Shown: positions 18,099 to 24,644 of the stretch, piece after piece | How the letters are laid out: the number at the start of each line of letters is the position of its first letter | Numbering within the stretch: the first letter of the stretch is position 1 | DNA from: UMGS1783 sp900555065 | GTDB taxonomy: Bacteria; Bacillota; Clostridia; Oscillospirales; UMGS1783 | Length of the DNA stretch: 64,000 nt | NCBI GenBank assembly: GCA_937991645.1 | Contig: CALKPL010000025.1 | Span: 331,484 to 395,483, forward strand | Reading direction: 5' to 3' | Position numbers and translations under genes: made by a program | Notes under the pieces: model-generated | What the model saw: the letters and a program-made list of their open reading frames with translations, nothing else | Database searches by the model: none | What the model was told of the DNA's origin: nothing

Positions 18099-18314
18099 AT
18101 GCCAGCGTTTAGAGGCCGCTGCGTGCCGGGTGGATTCAGGGGACGGCCGCCAGGCAGGCAGGGGCCAGCAGGTCACAGACCGCCTCCCCCGCCTCCGCAC
18201 AGACCATACAGGCCATACAGAGGCGGGTGTTTACCCGGATGTTTGGTCTATGTTTTCGGTTTATTGGGCGTTATCTGCGCAATTGTTGCGCTTGCTGTAT
18301 CATTTATTTTTTAG
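18099..18314 (+). CDS. Small Pro/Arg/Gly-rich single-pass membrane protein
   Basis: 71 aa. The start ATG at 18099 follows GAAGGAGG at ideal spacing, which is the main reason to believe in the gene. Residues 1-44 are rich in Arg, Gly and Pro with a run of six prolines (about 28-33) and PYRPYRGG. Residues 47-71 form one hydrophobic helix ending at the C-terminus, and three cysteines lie at or before the membrane. A basic cytoplasmic head with a C-terminal anchor fits a tail-anchored protein. I recognise no family. Confidence 0.6.
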   Translation: MPAFRGRCVPGGFRGRPPGRQGPAGHRPPPPPPHRPYRPYRGGCLPGCLVYVFGLLGVICAIVALAVSFIF

Positions 18315-18470
18315 CGCCGGCCGTTCATGCCTTGATTTTATTCCGGACGGATTTGATTACGGGCGCAACGTTTACTAGGACAGCGCGTACATAGTCGTCT
18401 ACGGCCGCAGTACGAACGACCGCAGCGCCTGAGAAATATCGCATTCATTTCCCAACTGAAAAACATATCA

Positions 18471-18498
18471 AAAGGAGGCGGGGTTACGACCGCCTCCT
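18471..18498 (-). terminator. Terminator after the Fe-S protein gene
   Basis: The minus-strand stem GGAGGCGG / CCGCCTCC with an eight-base loop is followed by TTTTG, 25 bp past the gene's stop codon. Confidence 0.8.
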
Positions 18499-18522
18499 CT
18501 CTTTCGCTATTCTATGCAGAAC

Positions 18523-19215
18523 TTATTGCTCCATAATTCTTCCATCCGTTGAAACGACCTGAACGCTCCATGGAATCAGTTTTCCGCTTTCGCGCAGTGC
18601 ATCTTTTACAGCATTTTCGATTCCTCCGCAGCAGGGCACCTCCATACGGACGACTGTCACGGATTTTATATCGTTATGCTTTAATATTTCAGTTAGCTTT
18701 TTACTGTAATCTTCTGCGTCAAGTTTCGGACATCCGATCAGCGTGATTCTGTTCCTGATATAATCCGCATGAAAATTACCGTAGGCATATGCCGTACAAT
18801 CCGCCGCTATCAGTAATTGCGCATTTTGAAAATAGGGCGCTGTTACCGGTACCAGTTTTATTTGAACGGGCCACTGACGCAGCTCCGACATCTGATGCGC
18901 GGCGGCCGGTTCAGCGCAGGCGCTGCGTTCAATTGATTTTGACTGCGTACCCGGACAGCCGCAGGGCAGGCGTTCCGGATTCTTTTTCGACGCCTGCACC
19001 GCTGCAGGATCGTACGCAGCGGCTTCCCTCTCTTCAAAAGTAATTGCGCCCGTCGGACAGGCTGGCAAGCAGTCGCCCAGCCCGTCGCAGTAATCATCCC
19101 GCAGTAAAACCGCCTTCCCGTCCACAAGGCCGATCGCACCTTCATGGCATGCCTGAACACATAGCCCGCAGCCATTGCATTTTTCGCTGTCAATATGTAT
19201 TATTTTTCGTACCAT
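18523..19215 (-). CDS. 4Fe-4S dicluster ferredoxin-like protein
   Basis: 230 aa. An N-terminal ferredoxin domain carries a classical CxxCxxCxxxC cluster site (C13, C16, C19, C23) and a variant second site (DYCDGLGDCLPACP, C43, C49, C53). The C-terminal part (about 125-230) has further cysteines (LIGCPK, VPCCGG). Such proteins occur in anaerobes beside Crp/Fnr-type regulators and redox-stress genes. The gene diverges from a Crp/Fnr gene, with a palindrome placed as an activator site (see next feature). The electron partner is unknown. Confidence 0.8.
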   Translation of the reverse strand: MVRKIIHIDSEKCNGCGLCVQACHEGAIGLVDGKAVLLRDDYCDGLGDCLPACPTGAITFEEREAAAYDPAAVQASKKNPERLPCGCPGTQSKSIERSACAEPAAAHQMSELRQWPVQIKLVPVTAPYFQNAQLLIAADCTAYAYGNFHADYIRNRITLIGCPKLDAEDYSKKLTEILKHNDIKSVTVVRMEVPCCGGIENAVKDALRESGKLIPWSVQVVSTDGRIMEQ

Positions 19216-19244
19216 TATATTCGCCCCCTTGTTTATTTGCTTTT

Positions 19245-19286
19245 ATTATAGTACAATAAAAAATAATAGTATGTGGTTTTAACCAC
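19245..19286 (-). promoter_or_regulatory. Promoter with a palindromic Crp/Fnr-type operator at -41.5
   Basis: The minus-strand -10 TATAAT lies at 19250-19245. The perfect 14-bp palindrome GTGGTTTTAACCAC (19273-19286) is centred at 19279.5. If the start is seven bases past the -10, the centre is 41.5 bp upstream, the classical position for class II activation by Crp/Fnr proteins. No recognisable -35 is present, which fits an activator-dependent promoter. Confidence 0.65.
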
Positions 19287-19315
19287 GAATGTGAAATGAC
19301 GGGAAAGAATAATAG

Positions 19316-19978
19316 ATGGATGCCTATTTACAAACTATACAAGAGGTCCCACTTTTTGACGGTATTAAAACAGGAGAGCTGCCGACGATACTGCAATGCC
19401 TGCAGGCGAAAACTGTCCAGTATGAAAAAGATGACTATATCCTGCTTGCGGGGAGTCACCCGAAATATGTCGGCGTCATTCTGTGCGGACGCATACAGGT
19501 TGTAAAGGATGACATTACTGGAAACCGCACGCTTATCACATCGCTGGGACCGGGCGGTATCTTTGGCGAGACGCTTTGCTGCGCCGGGGTGCAGGAGAGC
19601 CCTGTCTCCGTGGTCGCAGAATCTGCCTGCACGGTTTTGCTGCTTGCATTTTCAAAAATCCTGCACATTTGCTCGAACGCCTGCGTATTTCACGGAAGAC
19701 TGATTCAAAATATGCTTTTGCTGCTGGCGAAAAAGAATCTATATTTACAAAACAGCCTGCGTATCCTAAGCGGCAGTTCGATCAGAGAGCGCGTACAGCG
19801 ATACCTTGAACCTTTTGCGAATCAGTACGGAAGACACTTTCGCGTACCGCTTAACCGGGAACAGATGGCAGAATATCTGTGCGTTGACCGCAGCGCCCTT
19901 TCCCATGCGCTTCGGCGAATGAAAGAGGACGGGCTGATTGATTACAGAAAAAATGAGTTTTGGATTACAGGCAAATAA
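19316..19978 (+). CDS. Crp/Fnr-family transcription regulator
   Basis: 220 aa. A cyclic-nucleotide-binding-type beta barrel (about 10-125, with GGIFGETLC) and a dimerisation helix precede the winged-helix HTH (about 160-215, REQMAEYLCVDRSALSHALRRMKEDGLI). There is no N-terminal Fnr-type cysteine cluster, so it is probably not a classical oxygen sensor. Cysteines in the barrel (GETLCCAG) could sense redox or a ligand. It is divergent from the Fe-S protein gene and likely controls the shared 100-bp region. Confidence 0.9.
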   Translation: MDAYLQTIQEVPLFDGIKTGELPTILQCLQAKTVQYEKDDYILLAGSHPKYVGVILCGRIQVVKDDITGNRTLITSLGPGGIFGETLCCAGVQESPVSVVAESACTVLLLAFSKILHICSNACVFHGRLIQNMLLLLAKKNLYLQNSLRILSGSSIRERVQRYLEPFANQYGRHFRVPLNREQMAEYLCVDRSALSHALRRMKEDGLIDYRKNEFWITGK

Positions 19979-19984
19979 AAGCAT

Positions 19985-20023
19985 AAAGCGGCAAAAGCAT
20001 CGAATGCTTTTGCCGCTTTGTTT
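19985..20023 (+). terminator. Terminator after the Crp/Fnr gene
   Basis: Sixteen pairs (AAAGCGGCAAAAGCAT with its complement) around a CGA loop are followed by GTTT. The inverted stem could also stop the convergent mazF transcript. Confidence 0.85.
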
Positions 20024-20066
20024 ACGCTTACCCCGACCTGAAACTACGACTTGGTTTATGTAGTTA

Positions 20067-20420
20067 TCAGGCCAATTCAGACAATCCAAAGCTAATATGG
20101 ATTGCGGAATTTATACGCTGCATGGTCACATCGTCAATATGCCCGATTTTTTCGCGCAGCCGTTTTTTATCTATGGTGCGAATCTGTTCCAGCAGAACGA
20201 CGGAATCCTTGGACAGGCCATATAAGGATGAGGCAAGCTCAATATGCGTCGGCAGTTTCGCCTTATTAATCTGGCTTGTAATAGCCGCGGCGATTACCGT
20301 CGGACTATACTTATTCCCCACGTCGTTTTGGATCACCAAAACGGGCCGCACCCCGCCCTGCTCGCTGCCTACGACCGGGCTGAGATCAGCGTAATAGATA
20401 TCTCCCCTTTTCACAGTCAC
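20067..20420 (-). CDS. ndoA: MazF/EndoA-type endoribonuclease toxin
   Basis: 117 aa from a GTG at 20420, which gives MTVKRGDIYYADLSPVVGSE, aligning with the start of Bacillus subtilis EndoA (116 aa). GGAG lies ten bases upstream; a GTG at 20429 is the alternative. Core motifs GGVRPVLVIQND, HIEL and VLLEQIRTIDK are present. EndoA cuts mRNA at short U-containing sites unless bound by its antitoxin. The gene overlaps the antitoxin frame by 35 bp. In many Firmicutes it sits downstream of alr, as here. Confidence 0.95.
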   Translation of the reverse strand: MTVKRGDIYYADLSPVVGSEQGGVRPVLVIQNDVGNKYSPTVIAAAITSQINKAKLPTHIELASSLYGLSKDSVVLLEQIRTIDKKRLREKIGHIDDVTMQRINSAIHISFGLSELA

Positions 20421-20598
20421 AATTGTCACGCTCCGAAATATATTCCTCACACAATTTTTGGGCCTGGCTATCAGAGATCAATCCCTCTGCTGCCATTTCC
20501 CTATTTATCTTGCCCATTTTTTTGTAATTTTTAATCATGCGGGAAATATTTTTTTTGTTTGCTTTGGAAGCGGTGCTCCCCATCGGCTGGAAAGACAT
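20386..20598 (-). CDS. Short MazE/EndoAI-like antitoxin without an obvious DNA-binding domain
   Basis: 70 aa from the ATG at 20598 (GAGGGG upstream). The stretch NYKKMGKINREMAAEGL resembles the toxin-binding C-terminal part of B. subtilis EndoAI (GYMEMAKINLNIASE). However, only about 25 residues precede it, too few for the usual ribbon-helix-helix domain. Position and overlap with ndoA support an antitoxin role. The family call rests on a short visual alignment. Confidence 0.6.
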   Translation of the reverse strand: MSFQPMGSTASKANKKNISRMIKNYKKMGKINREMAAEGLISDSQAQKLCEEYISERDNCDCEKGRYLLR

Positions 20599-20663
20599 GA
20601 GATGACCCCTCACTACATGATTTATGTTTTTCAGAACGAGTTTGACAATCTGTTTCTAATTCC

Positions 20664-20692
20664 ATTATAGTTGCTTTTGATACTGAAAACAA
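20664..20692 (-). promoter_or_regulatory. Candidate promoter of the antitoxin-toxin pair
   Basis: The minus-strand -10 TATAAT (20669-20664) has a poor -35 TTGTTT at a 17-bp spacing, in the alr-mazE interval. This suggests the pair can be transcribed apart from alr. Confidence 0.4.
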
Positions 20693-20708
20693 GACACAAT
20701 AATTGGTA

Positions 20709-21878
20709 CTAAAGAATATAGGAATGCGCCGCCTCCGCCTCGCCTGCGCGCATATAGACGCGGGGGACCCGCGCGCTCACATTACAGAGCAACTCATAGT
20801 GAATCGTTCCGATTAAATCCGCAAGGTCTCCCGCAGTCGGCTCGCCCGGTCCGCCGCCGAACAGCACGGCCTGGTCCCCGGCTTTTACACCGGAAACGTC
20901 GGTTACGTCCACTATCATCTGATCCATGCAGACCCGGCCGAGCACTGGACAGCGGCGGCCGCGTATGGTTACAAATGCACGGTTGGAGAGAAGGCGCGGA
21001 TAGCCGTCGGCATAGCCTGCCGCGAGCACGGCGACAAGCCTGTCGGCATCCGCCGTGTAGGTTCTGCTATAGCTTACCGACTCGCCCATGCGCAGGGGAT
21101 GCACCTGTGTTACAATAGTGACCAGTCGCATGACAGGCTTCAGGCCGATATCCCTGCAACGGCTGTCAGGATACATGCCGTAAAGGGATATGCCTTGACG
21201 AACCATGTCCAGCCGGGCGCCTGGATAGTTTAATATGCCGCCGCTGTTGGATGCATGGCGAAGCGGAATGGATATGCCCGCCTGCGCAAGCCGGTCCAAA
21301 AGCGACTGAAACAACGAAAGCTGCGCAGCCGTGTACGGTTCCTCCGGAATATCCGACACGGCGAAATGGGTATAAAGCCCTTCGCACTGAAGTCCGGGCA
21401 TGGCACAAATCTGACGGATTGCGTCCACTGCGCCATCCAGCGATGAACTGCGACGCGCATCCAGTCCCAGTCGGCCCATGCCAGTATCCGCTTTTATATG
21501 TACACAGGCCTGCGTACCGCAGGTGAGCGCGGCGGTGGAGAGCGCAGACGCATAATCCAGGGTCATGACAGTCTGTGTCAGACGCAGCGAAAACAGCTGC
21601 GGAAAGTCGGCGGGCGGCGTATATCCCAATATCAGGATATGCGCACGGCATCCCTCATTGCGCAGCTGTTTGGCCTCATCCAGGTTTGATACGGCAAAAT
21701 ATGCGGCGCCTAAGCGCTCCAAGCACCTTGCGATATAGGGCGCGCCGTGGCCGTATGCGTCCGCCTTAATTACCGGCATGACCGCCGCGCCTTTGGCAAG
21801 CGCACATGCCGTCTTATAGTTGTGCTCCAGTGCATCCAGGTCGATTTCGGCCCAGGTGCGTCTGCTGTAATTCAACAT
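20709..21878 (-). CDS. alr: Alanine racemase
   Basis: 389 aa, normal length. The PLP-binding motif VIKADAYGHG carries the catalytic lysine (about K38). The C-terminal beta domain holds GRVCMDQMIVDVTD and the region of the second catalytic base (SYSRTY). It interconverts L- and D-alanine for peptidoglycan. It is followed by the toxin-antitoxin pair and preceded by a lipoprotein gene and nnr, a common Firmicute order (nnr-lipoprotein-alr-ndoAI-ndoA). Confidence 0.97.
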   Translation of the reverse strand: MLNYSRRTWAEIDLDALEHNYKTACALAKGAAVMPVIKADAYGHGAPYIARCLERLGAAYFAVSNLDEAKQLRNEGCRAHILILGYTPPADFPQLFSLRLTQTVMTLDYASALSTAALTCGTQACVHIKADTGMGRLGLDARRSSSLDGAVDAIRQICAMPGLQCEGLYTHFAVSDIPEEPYTAAQLSLFQSLLDRLAQAGISIPLRHASNSGGILNYPGARLDMVRQGISLYGMYPDSRCRDIGLKPVMRLVTIVTQVHPLRMGESVSYSRTYTADADRLVAVLAAGYADGYPRLLSNRAFVTIRGRRCPVLGRVCMDQMIVDVTDVSGVKAGDQAVLFGGGPGEPTAGDLADLIGTIHYELLCNVSARVPRVYMRAGEAEAAHSYIL

Positions 21879-21891
21879 CCTGTTTTCCCTT

Positions 21892-22626
21892 CTATTCCTC
21901 GTTTGCGATGATTACCTCCGGCCGGGAGTTTGCCGCAGCGGCGGCCGCAGACCTGACGTCCGCATCGGTCTCCGTATTCTCCGAAACGCCCTCACCCGTA
22001 CCGGTTTCCGCCTCGGACTGTTCGCCTTCCGGCGCGCCGGTCTCAGCATCCGCGGCGTCTTCCAGTTGCGTACCGGTTTGCTCGTCTGCGGACTGCGTCG
22101 TCAAATTGGTAAATTCTAAAAACTCTATGGTAGTATCCGAATTATATACGATTTTTACGGGCAGTTTCGTCTCACTGTCAAACGTGCATTCCAATTGCGT
22201 ACCGCCCACGTCATAGCTGACCGAAACCGTGCCGTTTCTGCCGGGTTGCTGCGAGCCGGGCTCCATTTTCAGCACGTCGAGCAGCTGGAATACCGGGCCC
22301 ATGGCAAACTGCAGATTTTCCGGCAATTCCTTTGTCACAAACTTAATCCCATAGTAACTGACAGAATACTCGCTTTCCTTGAGCATGACCTGAAAATTCT
22401 CCAGTGATTTTGGCGCGGTAGCCGTGATGACGACCGTATCCTCAAGCTTCTCAATTAAATACTCGTAAGCCTTTTCGTTCACAGTCATTCTAACTCTGGC
22501 CGTAAACTGCTGCGCCTGACGGATACTCTGCGTGACGTCGGTGTTCTCTGGCGTTTCCTGCTTGCAGCCCGTAAAGGTCAGCAAGGTCATCATAAGTACA
22601 AGTAGAAGCAAGCCTACCCGTTTCAA
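21892..22626 (-). CDS. LolA-like/germination-type lipoprotein
   Basis: 244 aa from a TTG at 22626 with GGAGAGTGAACCA upstream. A lipoprotein signal peptide ends at FTGC (Cys about 20). The body (about 30-180) resembles the LolA/LppX-like outer-leaflet carrier fold seen in proteins encoded between nnr and alr in Firmicutes. The last 65 residues are an acidic Glu/Ala/Thr-rich tail, likely disordered. The function is not established; a link to sporulation or envelope lipids is only suggested by family relatives. Confidence 0.7.
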   Translation of the reverse strand: MKRVGLLLLVLMMTLLTFTGCKQETPENTDVTQSIRQAQQFTARVRMTVNEKAYEYLIEKLEDTVVITATAPKSLENFQVMLKESEYSVSYYGIKFVTKELPENLQFAMGPVFQLLDVLKMEPGSQQPGRNGTVSVSYDVGGTQLECTFDSETKLPVKIVYNSDTTIEFLEFTNLTTQSADEQTGTQLEDAADAETGAPEGEQSEAETGTGEGVSENTETDADVRSAAAAAANSRPEVIIANEE

Positions 22627-22630
22627 TGGT

Positions 22631-24172
22631 TCACTCTCCGTTTTGTTCTATGATTCGCTTAAATACCTTAGAAAAATAGCTTACAAGATCCGAGGGCTGC
22701 ATGGCGTATTCGGTCAGCTCCGCCGCCGCGAGATGTCCGGCGCGGCCATGAATATACACGCCGATTACAGCCGCTTCTTCCGCAGGATAGCCCTGCGCTA
22801 GCAGAGAACCGATCAGCCCGGAAAGAACGTCGCCGCTGCCGCCCTTTGCCAGTCCGGAATTTGCCGCAGGATTGATCCGTATCCGGCCGTCCGGCAGGGC
22901 AATAACCGTATTCGCTCCCTTGAGTACGACGACTGCGCCCGCTTCCTTTGCAAACGTCCTTGCCACGCCCAGCCTGTCTTGCTGCACCTGCTCGACCGTC
23001 AGGCCGCACAGGCGCGCCATTTCGCGAGGATGGGGCGTCAGGACCGTTTCTACACGACGGTTCTTTATTACATGTATATTCCCGTTTAAAGCCGTTATGC
23101 CATCCGCATCGATCAATATTGGGCATTGCGCGGCCTCTGTCAACGCCATCACAGTCCTGCCGACTGTATCGCCGCCGCCAAGCCCGCACCCGACGACCAG
23201 GGCCTGCGCGCGACCGCAAAGGCCGCGCAGCGCGTCAAGCGCTTCGGCGGAAATACGGCCGCCAGCCTGCGCAAGCGTGAGATAGACCGGCTCGGAAAAC
23301 CTGCCGCTGACCCGCTGTACAACGGACGGAACGGAAGCCAGTTCTGCAAGGCCTACGCCGGAACGCAGCGCCGCGGACACGGCGAGAGCGGCGGCGCCGG
23401 GCATATCGTCAGAACCGCAGACTAGGCCCAGCCTGCCGAAGGTGCCCTTATGGCTGTTTTGCGGGCGGGACCGCAGCAGGGCGGCTATGTCCTGATCTGT
23501 CGTTTCACATATATAGGGGTTTGCGGCAAGGACCGCCTTTGTCGGGATGCCAATGTCCTTCACCACGATTTTACCGCACAGGCCCGCGGCAGGATAGAGG
23601 AAATGGCATGGTTTTTTGTTTGAAAAGGTGACCGTATAATCCGCCTGTACGGCGACGCCTTCCGCGGCGCCGGTGTCGCAGTTGCAGCCGCTCGGAATGT
23701 CCACGCTGCATACGGAGGCGGCCGACGCGTTCATTGCGGCGGCCAGCTCGGCTGCAGCGCCGGTCAGGCTGCCGCGGAAGCCCGTGCCGTACAGCGCGTC
23801 CACAGCGATGTCAGCTCCTGCAATTTCGCGCAGGCATGCCGCGCTGTCGTCCGTAAACCGAAGCGTTTGCACCTGCTCCGGCAACCGATTGAAATAGTAT
23901 GCCGCATCTTCGGACAGGGCGCGTGCAGACGAAAGCACCACGGTGACAGAGACATCGCCACGGGCCAGTATCCCCGCCAGCGCCAGGCCGTCTCCCCCGT
24001 TGTTTCCGCTACCGCATACAAGCACGGCGCGGCGGGCGTTCGGCGTCATTTCCGCAATGGTCTCCGCTATTCCCTGCGCCGCGCGGCCCATCAGAGTTGC
24101 GCCGGGTATGCCCAAAGTATGGATGGCGTAGCCGTCGGCTGTTTTCATCTGGTCCGCTGTCAGTATAAACAT
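22631..24172 (-). CDS. nnr: Bifunctional NAD(P)H-hydrate epimerase/dehydratase
   Basis: 513 aa from the ATG at 24172 (GAGGAGAACC upstream); a longer frame to 24220 has no ribosome site. The N-terminal NnrE epimerase domain (about 1-215, with CGSGNNGGDGLA) is fused to the C-terminal NnrD dehydratase (about 225-513, with GSDDMPGAA, TPHPREMARL and AKGGSGDVLSG). The enzyme repairs hydrated NADH and NADPH using ADP or ATP. It is translationally close to the lipoprotein gene (4 bp). Confidence 0.95.
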   Translation of the reverse strand: MFILTADQMKTADGYAIHTLGIPGATLMGRAAQGIAETIAEMTPNARRAVLVCGSGNNGGDGLALAGILARGDVSVTVVLSSARALSEDAAYYFNRLPEQVQTLRFTDDSAACLREIAGADIAVDALYGTGFRGSLTGAAAELAAAMNASAASVCSVDIPSGCNCDTGAAEGVAVQADYTVTFSNKKPCHFLYPAAGLCGKIVVKDIGIPTKAVLAANPYICETTDQDIAALLRSRPQNSHKGTFGRLGLVCGSDDMPGAAALAVSAALRSGVGLAELASVPSVVQRVSGRFSEPVYLTLAQAGGRISAEALDALRGLCGRAQALVVGCGLGGGDTVGRTVMALTEAAQCPILIDADGITALNGNIHVIKNRRVETVLTPHPREMARLCGLTVEQVQQDRLGVARTFAKEAGAVVVLKGANTVIALPDGRIRINPAANSGLAKGGSGDVLSGLIGSLLAQGYPAEEAAVIGVYIHGRAGHLAAAELTEYAMQPSDLVSYFSKVFKRIIEQNGE

Positions 24173-24209
24173 GGTTCTCCTCGCTTTCAGACAGAAGCTT
24201 TTACATATG

Positions 24210-24244
24210 AAAATTCTCAAAACCAGTATGGTTTTGAGAATTTT
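24210..24244 (-). terminator. Terminator between ireB and nnr
   Basis: Sixteen perfect pairs (AAAATTCTCAAAACCA with its complement) around a three-base loop; the AT-rich ends serve as T-tracts in both directions. It lies 24 bp past the ireB stop. Confidence 0.85.
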
Positions 24245-24268
24245 GCACGAACATTTTCCGCGCCCGCC

Positions 24269-24583
24269 CTATTCGGACAGGTAGGATTTTACCAGGGAGT
24301 ACAACAACTCGTCCCGGTCGATTTTGCAGATGAGAGAACGGGCGTTTTTATAGTTTGTGATATAAGTAGGGTCCTCAGAAAGAATATAGCCGACGATCTG
24401 GTTAATCGGGTTATAGCCCTTCTCCTTCAATGCGTCGTACACCTCGGTGATAATCCGCCGCATCTCTTTTTCCTGCTCGTCGCGGACTGAAAAAGTAATT
24501 GTTCCGTCGTTCAACACATATTGCCCCTCTCTAACAGCGAATGTAACGATATGTTTCTCGCACATATCTTCTGTTTCTATCAT
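24269..24583 (-). CDS. ireB: IreB/YrzL-family (UPF0297) regulatory phosphoprotein
   Basis: 104 aa. The block VYDALKEKGYNPINQIVGY and LVKSYL are nearly identical in pattern to B. subtilis YrzL and Enterococcus IreB. The first 20-25 residues are longer than usual. IreB is a small substrate of the PASTA kinase IreK in Enterococcus. In most Firmicutes the gene lies between alaS and yrrK/ruvX; here both neighbours are missing, so the locus has been rearranged. Confidence 0.92.
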   Translation of the reverse strand: MIETEDMCEKHIVTFAVREGQYVLNDGTITFSVRDEQEKEMRRIITEVYDALKEKGYNPINQIVGYILSEDPTYITNYKNARSLICKIDRDELLYSLVKSYLSE

Positions 24584-24644
24584 ACCCTAACCGGCAAAAA
24601 AATTCAAGTATTATTTGAGAAATTGGCCGGAAAGTAGGCGGCGT

